DNA of 64,000 nt from Amycolatopsis decaplanina DSM 44594 (GTDB lineage Bacteria > Actinomycetota > Actinomycetes > Mycobacteriales > Pseudonocardiaceae), in contig NZ_AOHO01000045.1 of assembly GCF_000342005.1 (NCBI RefSeq), forward strand, positions 186,001-250,000, given 5' to 3'. Under the pieces are notes generated by a model. It worked only from the letters and a program-made list of their open reading frames with translations, was not told where the DNA came from and ran no database searches. Both the position numbers and the translations under genes were made by a program. This document shows positions 51,009-59,517 of the stretch, in pieces. Every line of letters begins with the position of its first letter. Positions within the stretch are counted from its first letter, which is position 1.

Positions 51009-51436
51009 GGTTGTTACGTTCGCCGATGGCGCCATCGGTGGCACACCTTGAATCATCAAATCCGGTTGACGCATCATCGGGCTTTAGAGATTGCCGCATC
51101 AAAGGCAAACCATCGGAATCCCGCGTGGAGGGTGATAATCGAGTGGGATATACGTAATCCCGTGGTGGGGTTGCTGCGCATTGCTCACCTCGCTCCGCCA
51201 CGGCCTGTCAGTGATCGGTGAGGTGTTAACCGGGCTGAAGCGTGCAGGGTTCCTCGGGCAGTCCTTCTTGTCGAGCGCAGCCAGCTTCACGTGAGCTGCA
51301 TTGAGGCTTGCGGCGACGCGCATCGGCTACATGTTCACTGTCTGGATGTTGGAGGGCTGCCAGCAAAGCGGCAGCCGGTGACGATGCGGCGAAGACCCGC
51401 CGTCGCCGGCCGCTCCGTGTGTTCCGGGAGCCCGGC
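51009..51436. other. Lower-GC gene-poor stretch
   Basis: About 430 bp with visibly more A and T than the rest of the window, especially to about 51200, and no recognisable gene. The composition suggests foreign or decayed DNA at the island. Confidence 0.5.
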
Positions 51437-53083
51437 TCACCCACCCGCCCCGTTGGCCGGGGTGGGCGGCGCGGCGGGAATCCGGCCCGACTCCGGGCCG
51501 GCATTGGCGTCGAAGGACATGCCGGAGTAATCGGGGTCCAGCACGGAGATCGCGTACGTGGCGGGCGCGGCCACCACGGCCGCGACCCCGACGGCGAGCC
51601 CGGCGGTGACCAGGCGGGGCGAGGTGGTCTTGACCACGCGCACCAGGACCAGTGCGACGACAGCGGCCACGCCCAGCGCGAGCGCACCCCACTTCGCCCA
51701 CGGCAGGAAATTCGGGTAGTGCGACCACAGCCACGCAGCCCAAGCCACCTCGGCCGCCACCGCGAGTGGCAACAGCCAAGCCTGCTTGGCGCCCTCCCGG
51801 TAGGCCCGCCAGAACAGCACGATGCCCAGGGCGGAGAGCGCAGCGACCGCTGGCGTGAGCGAGGCCACGTACGCGGTGTGCGGGACATCGGCGACGCTGA
51901 AGACCAGACCGAAGGTCAGCAGCCACACCCCCCACATCACCAGTCCGCCGCGCACCGGATCGGTGCGCTCGGCCCCGCGCCGCCACCACAGTCCGCATAA
52001 CAGGGCAAGCAGCGCGAGCGGGTAGAGCCAGCCGACCGCGACGGCGAGGTGGCCGTCGAACAACTTGGCCCAGCCCTTCTGGACCGGCCTGCTCGTCGCT
52101 TTCGTCGGGTCCTCCTCGGTGTTTCCCCGCTTGGCGGGGAGGATGTCACGCTGCCCGGCCAGCTGCTGCGGGTCGATCGCGCCGCCGTTGTTGTCGAACT
52201 TCCTGGCGCCGGGCAGCTGAATGCCCAGGTGCCCGAGGCCGTTGTAGCCGAACACCATGGCGAAGGCGCTGTTGTTCGTACTGCCGTCGACGTAGGGCCG
52301 GGCACTGGCCGGGGTGAAGGTGTACAGCGCGATCCATGACAGCGACACCGCCAACGTCACCGCACCGGCGACCACCACGTGCTTCACCCGGCGACGCAAC
52401 CCGGCCGGCGCGCTCAGCAGGTAACCGATCGCCAACGCAGGCAAGACCATCCACGCCTGCAGCATCTTCGCCTGGAAGCCCAGCCCCACCCAGACCCCGG
52501 CCCACACCAGCGACCGCAACCGCCCCTCCAGCACCGCCCGCTGATAGGCGTCGACAGCCAGCACCAGGCACATCACCAGCGCACCGTCCTCCATGCTGTG
52601 CCCGAACATCGACGCGGCAACCGGAGTCAACGCGAAGATCCCGGCCGCCAGCAGACCGGGCACCACACCGGCCCAGCGCCGCACCACCCGGTACATCACC
52701 AGCACCGAGATCACGCCCTCGATCACCTGCGGCAACGCCAGCGACCAGGCATGGAACCCGAAGATCTTCGCCGAGACCACCTGCGGCACGAACGAACCGG
52801 CCAGCTTGTCCAAAGTGGACGTCGCATCCGCGTCCACGGCCCCGAACAGGAACGCCTTCCAGCTCCCGGACATGCTCTTCACGGCGTCCGAATACAGCGG
52901 CGCGAAGTCCACCACCGGCAGATTCCACGCGTACAGCACCGCTGCCACCGCCGCGATGCCCAGCAACACCGGCCGGGCCCAGCGCGGCTGACCGGCCGGC
53001 GAACGCCACACCGCCCAGCGAGGGGACCTGCTTTCGGACACGACGTCCTGGGACAACGGAAGACGGGCAAGCGTTCCGGACAC
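51437..53083 (-). CDS. GT39-like (ArnT/PMT/YkcB-type) membrane glycosyltransferase
   Basis: 548 residues with about 12 membrane helices. Short loops and an early periplasmic acidic loop (LYSDAVKSMSGSWKAFLFGA) match the GT-C superfamily that uses polyprenyl-phosphate sugars. YNGLGHLGIQLPGARKFDNN is a typical extracytoplasmic segment. A GGAGG site lies 7 nt before the GTG at 53083. The role is probably cell-wall or lipid glycosylation, with the sugar unknown. Confidence 0.82.
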   Translation of the reverse strand: MSGTLARLPLSQDVVSESRSPRWAVWRSPAGQPRWARPVLLGIAAVAAVLYAWNLPVVDFAPLYSDAVKSMSGSWKAFLFGAVDADATSTLDKLAGSFVPQVVSAKIFGFHAWSLALPQVIEGVISVLVMYRVVRRWAGVVPGLLAAGIFALTPVAASMFGHSMEDGALVMCLVLAVDAYQRAVLEGRLRSLVWAGVWVGLGFQAKMLQAWMVLPALAIGYLLSAPAGLRRRVKHVVVAGAVTLAVSLSWIALYTFTPASARPYVDGSTNNSAFAMVFGYNGLGHLGIQLPGARKFDNNGGAIDPQQLAGQRDILPAKRGNTEEDPTKATSRPVQKGWAKLFDGHLAVAVGWLYPLALLALLCGLWWRRGAERTDPVRGGLVMWGVWLLTFGLVFSVADVPHTAYVASLTPAVAALSALGIVLFWRAYREGAKQAWLLPLAVAAEVAWAAWLWSHYPNFLPWAKWGALALGVAAVVALVLVRVVKTTSPRLVTAGLAVGVAAVVAAPATYAISVLDPDYSGMSFDANAGPESGRIPAAPPTPANGAGG

Positions 53084-53303
53084 TCCGATACCTCCAGGCG
53101 CGAGCAAACCGGCCGAGTCATTTCAGTGCTTTCCCCAGTGCGCGAATTCGCCCCCCGCACGCGCGCTACGGCCGGAGCTGTCGCAGACTCCGACGTTATC
53201 CACGAATGGTCGCCACCCATACCGCCGATCGGATTCGCAAGCCCGCCGGACATGCGATAAGCAGAGCCACCATTTCGGGCGGGGTGCGGGGCACGCCCGG
53301 TGC

Positions 53304-53657
53304 TCAGCTCCCGGCGACAGGATCGGCGGAGCCGGAAACCGCCAGCACTTCCCGCAGGTCTTCGGCCATTTTCGCGGCGGCATCGCGGAAGTTCTCGTCG
53401 CGCTTCCGGAACAGGCGCTCGGCACGGGCGGCGGGCCGGCCGTCCGGCAGGTGCTCGGCCGGGAGGTGCGGATCCCGGCGGATGACGTGCAGCCAGTCGG
53501 TGTGCAACATCAGGCGCCGCGTGAAGTCGTCCGGCGACGGCGCGACCCATCTCACCAGGAAATCGAGGTAACGCGCGCGAATTCGTTCGGTATCGAAGGC
53601 CTTGCGGACCAGTTCCGCGGATCCCGTCGGCTTCGCGGAGCGCGTAGTCTCAGGCAC
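53304..53657 (-). pseudogene. PaaX C-terminal-domain fragment
   Basis: 117 residues. RARYLDFLVRWVAPSPDDFTRR, MLHTDWLHVIRRDPHLPAEH and a trailing RLFRK resemble the C-terminal domain of PaaX regulators (phenylacetate repressors). The N-terminal winged helix is missing, so it is either a truncated gene or a free-standing domain protein. No paa genes are nearby. Confidence 0.5.
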
Positions 53658-54085
53658 GCGCGGAGCTTGGTTACGGAACCGTCGAGGTTCGAGCGGCGTC
53701 GCCCGGTGGATCTGTGGTTGCCAAACGGATGTGCAGCGGGAGTTCAGTCAGCAGCAGGTGCGCTGCCGAGTGACAGTCACGTCGTCTCCGATTGGGCTCC
53801 GTTGCCGACGTAGAGCTCGACACGGGTCGGCGCACGATGGCACTCGTCCCCGGCTAAGACTGGCGTTGACCTGCACGAACTGACAGTATTTGATACTGAA
53901 GGCCAGTAGGTGACATGGCTGAGCTGGGGACTTTTAATCCGGGGGAATCTGTGGGCATCGACGTGGCGATTCGCGTGCTGTGCTCGGTTTCCTCTGGTTG
54001 ATCGAGGCAGCGGAGGCGGTCATGCTCGTGTGAACCCTGTGAGGCGCCCGTTTCGTGGCGGGGTTCGCTTGCCTAGAGTTGAGGC
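53658..54085. other. Region without a supported gene
   Basis: About 430 bp. Short frames only, with no recognisable product, hairpin or repeat. Confidence 0.5.
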
Positions 54086-56068
54086 ATGGGGGACCCCTTG
54101 GACGATGTGGACTGGTCGCGGCTCGAGCACAATTACGGCAATGCGTCGGATGTCCCGGGGTTGCTCCGCGGCTGCGCGAGCCCGGATGCGAAGACGGCGT
54201 CGGACTCGCTTTCCGACCTGTCGAACAAGCTTTTCCATCAAGGGGGATGGGTGTGCTCGGCGGCGTCGGCCGCGTTGCCCGGTCTGGTCGATCTCGCCGG
54301 TGATCCGGCCGTCCATGGACGGCCGGAGGTGGTTGAGCTGATCAGCTGGCTGGCGGGTGAAGCGGTCGAGGTTTCCGAGCGGTTCGTCGACCCTGGTTGG
54401 CGGCCCGCGCTGGACAGGGTGAGACCACGACTGGTTGCTTTGCTGGACGACGCGGATCCGGCCGTGCGGCGGGCGGCGATCTCGCTCGTCGCGGACGGTA
54501 TCCGTCATCCCGAGTCGGTCGCGATGCTGCGCCGTCGGTGGACGGTGGAGACTGATCGCACGATCCGGATCGATCTCTTGTGCGCGTTGGGTGCCGTGTT
54601 CGCCTGGTCGGAGGACGAGGTATTAGGCGAGTGCCTGCGCACGCTGTTGACTGATGATGACCCACTGACCGGGCTGGCCGCCGTGCACGCTCTGGCCGCG
54701 TCCGATCCCGCGGTCGCGACGGACAAGGTCGACCTGCTGATATCGGGGGTGTTGAACGCCGATACCGTGCAGTACCGGGATTCCGAGTGGATCGGCCACA
54801 GCCCGGCGGCCCTCGTCCACAAGACCGGGAGTTTGTTGCTCGGCGACCCGGTCGCGGCCACCGCGTTCGCTCGCGGCGTCGCTCGCTCCGGTGACGCGGC
54901 CAAGCGAGTCGCCGCGCTCAGGCATGTCCAGCAGGTGCTGTCCCAGTGGCGTACCACCACCGAAGAGTTGCTGCCGCTGCTGGCCGCGCACCTCGACGAC
55001 GAATCACCCGAAGCGCGTTACCGGGCGGCTGCCCTGCTGGCCTGCGTGGGCGAACTAGGAGCGCCGTATGCCGAGCAGTTGGTCGCCCGCACCACCGATC
55101 ACGCGGTGCGGGACTCTCGTACTGCGACGACCGTGGGCGACGCCGCGGTGTGGGCACTGGCCAGGCAGCATCATCCAGGCTGTGTACCGGGCCTGGTGAA
55201 ACGGCTGTCCGGCAGCAGCCTCGGGTTCAGCCACGCGGGCTCCTACTACGACAGGGCTATGCCGATAGTGGAGCAGCCGGGGATCGGCGAGGTGCTGATC
55301 CCGTTGTGTGGACACGTCGATGCACTTCTGGACGCGGTCATCGCCCGGCTGGTCAAAGCCCGCCGCGACGCCATTCTCGCGTTGAACCTGTGCCAGGTGA
55401 TCGCAGCCTGGGGGCCGAGCGCGGCCGCCGCCTTACCCGTCGTGATCCGATTCCTTGACGACGACAAGGTGCGACCCGCGGCCGCGAAAGCGATCGGGGC
55501 CATGGGGCCCGCCGCTGTCGGCGCGGCGGACGCGTTGCGTCGCCACGCGAGCGAGCCGGCCGTGGCATGGGCACTGTGGCGCACCGGTGCCGATCCCGAT
55601 ACGGCCGTCGCCGTGCTGACAGATCATGTCGCCCGGCCCGGCCTCTGGCACACGACGATCGCTCTCCTGGCCGACCTCGGTCCACAAGCTGCCTCGTGCG
55701 TTGACGACCTCCGTTCCTTGAGCCGTTCCGCCGACGACTGGACTCGCGCCGAAGCCGCCTACGCCTTGGCGCGGATCACCGGCGACCCGACCGAGCCTGT
55801 GACCATCCTGACCGACTTGGCCCACCCACTCGCCCACGGCGAATGCCTGCCTGTCCGAATCGCCGCGCTACGCCACCTCGCTGATCTCGAAGCGACCGAT
55901 GATCGAGTGCGCGAGCTGGCACAGGCTGTAGTCGACAGCGAACGGCGGCTCGCCTGTTTCGGCGGATGGCGCACCTTCACCGAGGACGAACAGGCCTACA
56001 CCGCCGCATCCACACTGCTGGTCGGCCAATCACCGGCCCTTGAGATGCAAGAGCAACCTCGCCGATAG
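54086..56068 (+). CDS. HEAT-repeat protein
   Basis: 660 residues of helical repeats. Recurring units such as LVALLDDADPAVRRAAISLV, LLAAHLDDESPEARYRAAAL and VIRFLDDDKVRPAAAKAIGA are classic HEAT/PBS-lyase repeats from about 110 to 640. There is no catalytic domain. Such proteins are scaffolds and are frequent next to SMI1-type immunity genes in actinobacteria, as here. The ATG is 18 bp after a weak purine stretch. Confidence 0.8.
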   Translation: MGDPLDDVDWSRLEHNYGNASDVPGLLRGCASPDAKTASDSLSDLSNKLFHQGGWVCSAASAALPGLVDLAGDPAVHGRPEVVELISWLAGEAVEVSERFVDPGWRPALDRVRPRLVALLDDADPAVRRAAISLVADGIRHPESVAMLRRRWTVETDRTIRIDLLCALGAVFAWSEDEVLGECLRTLLTDDDPLTGLAAVHALAASDPAVATDKVDLLISGVLNADTVQYRDSEWIGHSPAALVHKTGSLLLGDPVAATAFARGVARSGDAAKRVAALRHVQQVLSQWRTTTEELLPLLAAHLDDESPEARYRAAALLACVGELGAPYAEQLVARTTDHAVRDSRTATTVGDAAVWALARQHHPGCVPGLVKRLSGSSLGFSHAGSYYDRAMPIVEQPGIGEVLIPLCGHVDALLDAVIARLVKARRDAILALNLCQVIAAWGPSAAAALPVVIRFLDDDKVRPAAAKAIGAMGPAAVGAADALRRHASEPAVAWALWRTGADPDTAVAVLTDHVARPGLWHTTIALLADLGPQAASCVDDLRSLSRSADDWTRAEAAYALARITGDPTEPVTILTDLAHPLAHGECLPVRIAALRHLADLEATDDRVRELAQAVVDSERRLACFGGWRTFTEDEQAYTAASTLLVGQSPALEMQEQPRR

Positions 56069-56200
56069 CGATAATTGCCGACAGTATGGCTAAAGCTGCG
56101 GGCACCGGTGAGCAGAACACCCCTCAAAGCAACGCGTCCAAGACTCGATGCTGATAGTCGCGGGCAACACCACTCGTACCGACCAGCCCTGGGAAAGACG

Positions 56201-56755
56201 ATGACACACGCTGACCCCTCTTCTCTCGTCGATGAGATCGCCGACCTCCTAGGCTGGCGGGAACAATTCACCCCCGAGCGGACCTGGGCCGCTGTGGAGC
56301 TGGATCTGGGCCTCGCACTGCCTTCGGACTACAAAGCGTTGCTCACAAAGTTCCCGGGAGGGGTGTTCCGGCAGATCGTGATCGACAGCCCGGTCGCTGA
56401 CGATCAAGCATGGGCGGAGTACAAGAACGCCCTCGATGAACTGCTGCAGATCCTCGGGGACGAGGATCTCGAGTACCTCGACAATGTCGACTACCACCTC
56501 TACCCAGAGCCCGGGGGCCTGCTGCCGTGGGGAGCTGACGGCCAAGGCGGAACCTTCTGCTGGATCACCGATTCCAGCGACCGCGACCACTGGAGGATCG
56601 CCTACCACGACCAGAGCGCGGACCAATGGCGTGAGCACCCCGGCCCGGTCACCCAGCTCCTCTACGAGATCCTCACCAACACCGGGCAGGACAACCTGCT
56701 CCATTGGGACTTCACCGACCTGCCCGTGGAGTACATCCCCTTCTCCAACCGCTAG
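56201..56755 (+). CDS. SMI1/KNR4 (SUKH)-family protein
   Basis: 184 residues. WAAVELDLGLALPSDYKALL, TKFPGGVFRQIVI, LYPEPGGLLPWGADGQGGTF and NLLHWDFTDLPVEYIPFSN are SUKH-fold marks. SUKH proteins often neutralise contact-dependent or polymorphic toxins. No toxin gene is adjacent. A paralogue lies 617 bp downstream. Confidence 0.85.
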   Translation: MTHADPSSLVDEIADLLGWREQFTPERTWAAVELDLGLALPSDYKALLTKFPGGVFRQIVIDSPVADDQAWAEYKNALDELLQILGDEDLEYLDNVDYHLYPEPGGLLPWGADGQGGTFCWITDSSDRDHWRIAYHDQSADQWREHPGPVTQLLYEILTNTGQDNLLHWDFTDLPVEYIPFSNR

Positions 56756-56845
56756 CTCTTCATCGGCTGTCCGAGATGGCGTAAGGGCTGGCCGCCGCCG
56801 CTGCTGCGGCGGTTGGGAACGTTTCGTGTGCCGGAAGGGGGCACC

Positions 56846-57364
56846 ATGCCGGGGCGGGAACCTGGGCCCTTGCTGCGGACCGGCGATGACGGTGTCGATG
56901 ACCGGTCCGCGACACGTCGATGCGGTGTACGGCGGTGTGTGGTGAGGGTGTCTGTCCCGGTGCTGGTGGTACTCGGCGCGCTGGGTGGAGTCGCGTTCAT
57001 CCCCAAGGTGGCGAACCACGTCGGCTACGCCCTGCCGGGAGAGAAAGGTCTTCCGTACCGGGTCCACTACAACGGCAGGGATTACCGCAGCGACGTGACG
57101 TGCGCCGGCGCGCGATGGTGCGAAGACGATCGAACTCCTGAACAGCGAGTAAGGCCGTACTGCACGTCTCGTGCCGGGCTCGACCGTGCGAGGGGGAGCA
57201 GCGGTACACGGCTGGTGAAGGTCGACGACGTGTTCGCCCTGTTCGGACCTTCGCACCCCGTTTTCACAGCTGGAGCCCTCCCGGCGGGAGAGACAGTGAC
57301 AACAGTCATCGTCGAGGCCTCCGCTGACTGCTACCTGACCTACACCCTGATGGGCGGCCCTTAG
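56846..57364 (+). CDS. Hypothetical membrane-anchored protein
   Basis: About 172 residues with one membrane helix (SVPVLVVLGALGGVAFIPKV). A basic N-terminus precedes it, and an extracytoplasmic domain with five Cys (VTCAGARWCEDD, RPYCTSR, ADCYLTY) follows. An N-in topology is implied. The start is uncertain: the ATG at 56846 follows AAGGGGG, and GTGs just before the helix are alternatives. It sits between the two SUKH genes. Function unknown. Confidence 0.5.
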   Translation: MPGREPGPLLRTGDDGVDDRSATRRCGVRRCVVRVSVPVLVVLGALGGVAFIPKVANHVGYALPGEKGLPYRVHYNGRDYRSDVTCAGARWCEDDRTPEQRVRPYCTSRAGLDRARGSSGTRLVKVDDVFALFGPSHPVFTAGALPAGETVTTVIVEASADCYLTYTLMGGP

Positions 57365-57371
57365 CCGAGTA

Positions 57372-57944
57372 GTGTCGGATACGTTGAAGGAGCTTGGAAT
57401 GTTTATTGCTGACCCGCGCCTTGCGGTGGCTGCTATCGCCGCCGCACTTGATTGGGGTGGCGCCGCAACTCCTGAAGTGGATTGGGGTGTCGTCGAGCGG
57501 CGCCTAGGAACCTTGTTGCCTGGTGATTACAAGGAATTCATGGCCAGGTTCCCGTCGGGGATGTTCCGTAGCGTGATCAGATTTATAAACCCAACACAAA
57601 CCAAAATGCATCTGAGGTCTTTTCAGCAAGACTTCGACCAGGCCCTGGCCAACGTGAGGACAGCCTGGGAATACGACTATGACACCTACCTGCCGTTTCC
57701 GGAACCTGGAGGGGTCATACCGTTCGCCTCCGACGACACAGGTGGCGTATTCTTCCGGCTACCGTGGACGCCTGACCCTGACAGGTGGCACGTGGTGTAT
57801 CTGAGTCGGCATAGTCCCGACGATTGGACGAGAATGAAACGATCGATGACAGCGGTGATGCTCGAACTCGCGAAGAGTCAAGGCAAGAGAAATATTCTTG
57901 GCTGGGATATGTCTCGCTACGAGCGATCATTCCAACCTCATTAA
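57372..57944 (+). CDS. SMI1/KNR4 (SUKH)-family protein, paralogue
   Basis: 190 residues. VDWGVVERRLGTLLPGDYKE, FMARFPSGMFRS, YLPFPEPGGVIPFASDDTGG and NILGWDMSRYERSF match the other SUKH protein at 56201 block by block. The GTG start is 7 bp after the previous stop. The codon usage has more A/T-ending codons than the surrounding genes, which suggests a different origin. Confidence 0.82.
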   Translation: MSDTLKELGMFIADPRLAVAAIAAALDWGGAATPEVDWGVVERRLGTLLPGDYKEFMARFPSGMFRSVIRFINPTQTKMHLRSFQQDFDQALANVRTAWEYDYDTYLPFPEPGGVIPFASDDTGGVFFRLPWTPDPDRWHVVYLSRHSPDDWTRMKRSMTAVMLELAKSQGKRNILGWDMSRYERSFQPH

Positions 57945-57959
57945 CCCGTAAGCTGCTGA

Positions 57960-58327
57960 TTCGGATCGCGCCGACGTGCAGGAAGCAGTATCCCCACTGG
58001 TCGGCGGTGACGTCGCCTGAGCCGGGAGCGTTCCCTGTCGACGGTCATCGCAGGTTTGACGTGCGGTGCTCAAGCGCGCAGACGTGGCTTGCCGCGATTC
58101 TCGCGGAGATCACGTGGTTCTCACCGAAACTTCTTTCGAGCTTCTCGCAGGTCGGACGGCCTGACGGGGTCGGAGGGATGATCCAGGAGGGTACCGACTC
58201 CCAGGGGCGGCGCTCGCGGTGGACGTTCACCGACGTAACGCCGACCTCTTTCCATTGGCAGGGTTTCAGCGCTGCCCCTGATGGCGAGTTCGAGTTGTTC
58301 CAGGAAATGCGCGCGGCCCGCCGATAG
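57960..58327 (+). pseudogene. Fragment of a DUF1579/SRPBCC-like gene
   Basis: The last 60 codons read RRSRWTFTDVTPTSFHWQGF, then GEFELFQEMRAARR, like the C-terminal strands of DUF1579-type lipocalin-like proteins. The upstream 60 codons have no plausible start and no clear fold, and the frame only opens inside the preceding gene. Most of the protein is missing. Confidence 0.45.
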
Positions 58328-58381
58328 TCCGACGGTGATGCCGACAGCGAGAAGGTCTTGCCTTCCCGTACTTCAGGCGAT

Positions 58382-58450
58382 CTGAGCGGCGGACCGTGGT
58401 GGGGCTCGTGAGTGGTAAGGACGGTTCTAACCGTCCTTACCGCTCACGAG
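58382..58450. repeat. Palindromic repeat copy with extended left flank
   Basis: The 27-bp flank CTGAGCGGCGGACCGTGGTG... (58382-58404) matches 17355-17377 base for base. It precedes arms 58405-58426 and 58429-58450 (22 bp, one mismatch, CT loop). Confidence 0.85.
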
Positions 58451-58564
58451 GCAGCCCGGTTTCGGGATCGTGGTGCTGGCCGGGGAAACGCAGAGCTGAT
58501 CGGCAAGGTTCGGCAGCTCGGCATGGCGCAGGTGCGTGCCGAAGCCCGGTCGCGGTCGTGAACA

Positions 58565-58582
58565 GGTACCCTAGGGGGTACC
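58565..58582. promoter_or_regulatory. CsoR/CstR-type operator before the repressor gene
   Basis: GGTACCCTAGGGGGTACC, a near-palindrome of the G/C-tract form recognised by CsoR-family tetramers, lies 13 bp before the GTG of the repressor gene. Similar sites are at 59275 and 59487. Confidence 0.75.
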
Positions 58583-58595
58583 TGAGGAGGTCGGC

Positions 58596-58859
58596 GTGGA
58601 GCTGAACGAAGACGTGGTCGCTGACGTGCGCAAGCGGCTGCGGCGGGCGCAGGGGCAGGTCGGCGGCCTGATCCAGATGATCGACGAGGGCCGCGAGTGC
58701 CGGGAGGTCATCATCCAGCTCGCCGCCGTGTCCCGGGCGCTGGACCGGGCCGGGTTCCGGTTGATCGCCAGCGGGCTGGAGCAGTGCCTGTCCGACGACT
58801 CGGAGCAGGGCGCCGCCGATCGTGAGCAACTGGAGAAGCTGTTCCTGACCCTGGCCTAA
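58596..58859 (+). CDS. CsoR/FrmR-family repressor, probably persulfide-sensing (CstR-like)
   Basis: 87 residues, all helical. RKRLRRAQGQVGGLIQMIDE and CREVIIQLAAVSRALDRAG are family blocks. Two cysteines are present, C35 and C64. The position four before C64, a His in copper-binding CsoR, is Gly60, so copper binding is unlikely. A two-Cys site without His fits persulfide sensors of the CstR type. Downstream sulfur genes carry matching operators. A GAGGAGG site precedes the GTG. Confidence 0.85.
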   Translation: MELNEDVVADVRKRLRRAQGQVGGLIQMIDEGRECREVIIQLAAVSRALDRAGFRLIASGLEQCLSDDSEQGAADREQLEKLFLTLA

Positions 58860-58860
58860 G

Positions 58861-59055
58861 GCGCGAGGCAGCCGGGCCGGGAGCGGAGGATCCGTCCGGC
58901 CCGCCGCAGGTGTTCGGCCAGTGCGGGTCGAAGCGGTACTCGGGCAGCAGCCGGTGGCCGTACTCGGCGAGTAGCGTGACGGCGTCTACAAGGCGGTCGC
59001 GGATGAAGTCTTCGACGAAGTCCGGGGCGCGGGAAGTGCGGCGCCGCAGGTCGTG
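58861..59055 (-). pseudogene. Gene remnant of unknown family
   Basis: One minus-strand frame reads APDFVEDFIRDRLVDAVTLL, then AEYGHRLLPEYRFDPHWPNT, which looks like genuine protein. A stop lies directly upstream with no start codon after it, and the frame runs without a stop towards the repressor gene. Probably an inactivated fragment. Confidence 0.35.
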
Positions 59056-59069
59056 TCACCACCCGGTGT

Positions 59070-59231
59070 TCAGCGGCGGCCGAACAGCCGCCACGGCTTC
59101 CGTTCGGGCTGCTCGGCGGAGCAGGAGCAGCGCTGGGCGGCGGGCACGTCGCCGAGTACCTGTTCGACGTGGTTGCCGCAGCCTCGGTAGGACGGCTTCC
59201 CGCACTTCGAGCAGACGATCCTTTGGCACAT
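59070..59231 (-). CDS. Small Cys-rich (zinc-ribbon-like) protein
   Basis: 53 residues: MCQRIVCSKCGKPSYRGCGN, then six Cys in all, including CSKC and CSC. The C-terminus is WRLFGRR. A GGAGG site precedes the ATG, and the operator at 59275-59290 lies 44 bp upstream, so it should be part of the CsoR/CstR regulon. It is likely a metal- or persulfide-reactive small protein. No function is known to me. Confidence 0.65.
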   Translation of the reverse strand: MCQRIVCSKCGKPSYRGCGNHVEQVLGDVPAAQRCSCSAEQPERKPWRLFGRR

Positions 59232-59274
59232 CCGGTTTCCTCCGCGAGTCGTGGGTCCTGGTTCTCCGTTCATC

Positions 59275-59290
59275 ATACCCCTGGGGGTAC
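59275..59290. promoter_or_regulatory. CsoR/CstR-type operator
   Basis: ATACCCCTGGGGGTAC, a near-perfect 16-bp palindrome, lies upstream of the Cys-rich protein gene and in the divergent region towards the persulfide dioxygenase. Confidence 0.75.
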
Positions 59291-59486
59291 CAAGTTCAGG
59301 GCGCCGGCGCCGTCCGAAGTGACCGCGCGCCCCGGACAGCGCCACCTTTGCCTTGCCCTCGATAAGTCCCCGGGTTTCGCACACCGGCGCCTCGATGCTG
59401 TGCGCGATCAAGAAAGCGAGGTGTGTCTCGTCATGCCTTCAGGGGTATCCACGGGGATGCCTCCGGGTACGCTATCCTGAAACCGG

Positions 59487-59502
59487 ATACCCCCGGGGGT
59501 AT
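59487..59502. promoter_or_regulatory. CsoR/CstR-type operator before the persulfide dioxygenase gene
   Basis: ATACCCCCGGGGGTAT, a perfect 16-bp palindrome, overlaps the start of the AAGGAGAG ribosome-site leader. It ends 15 bp before the ATG, so it would block transcription initiation directly. Confidence 0.8.
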
Positions 59503-59517
59503 AAGGAGAGAAGACTC

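Noticed and set aside
58861..59062. 68-codon minus-strand frame starting at 59062 as a gene
   Set aside because: Its product is Arg/Pro-rich and lacks features. A different frame over the same bases looks protein-like but has no start, so a fragment was reported instead.
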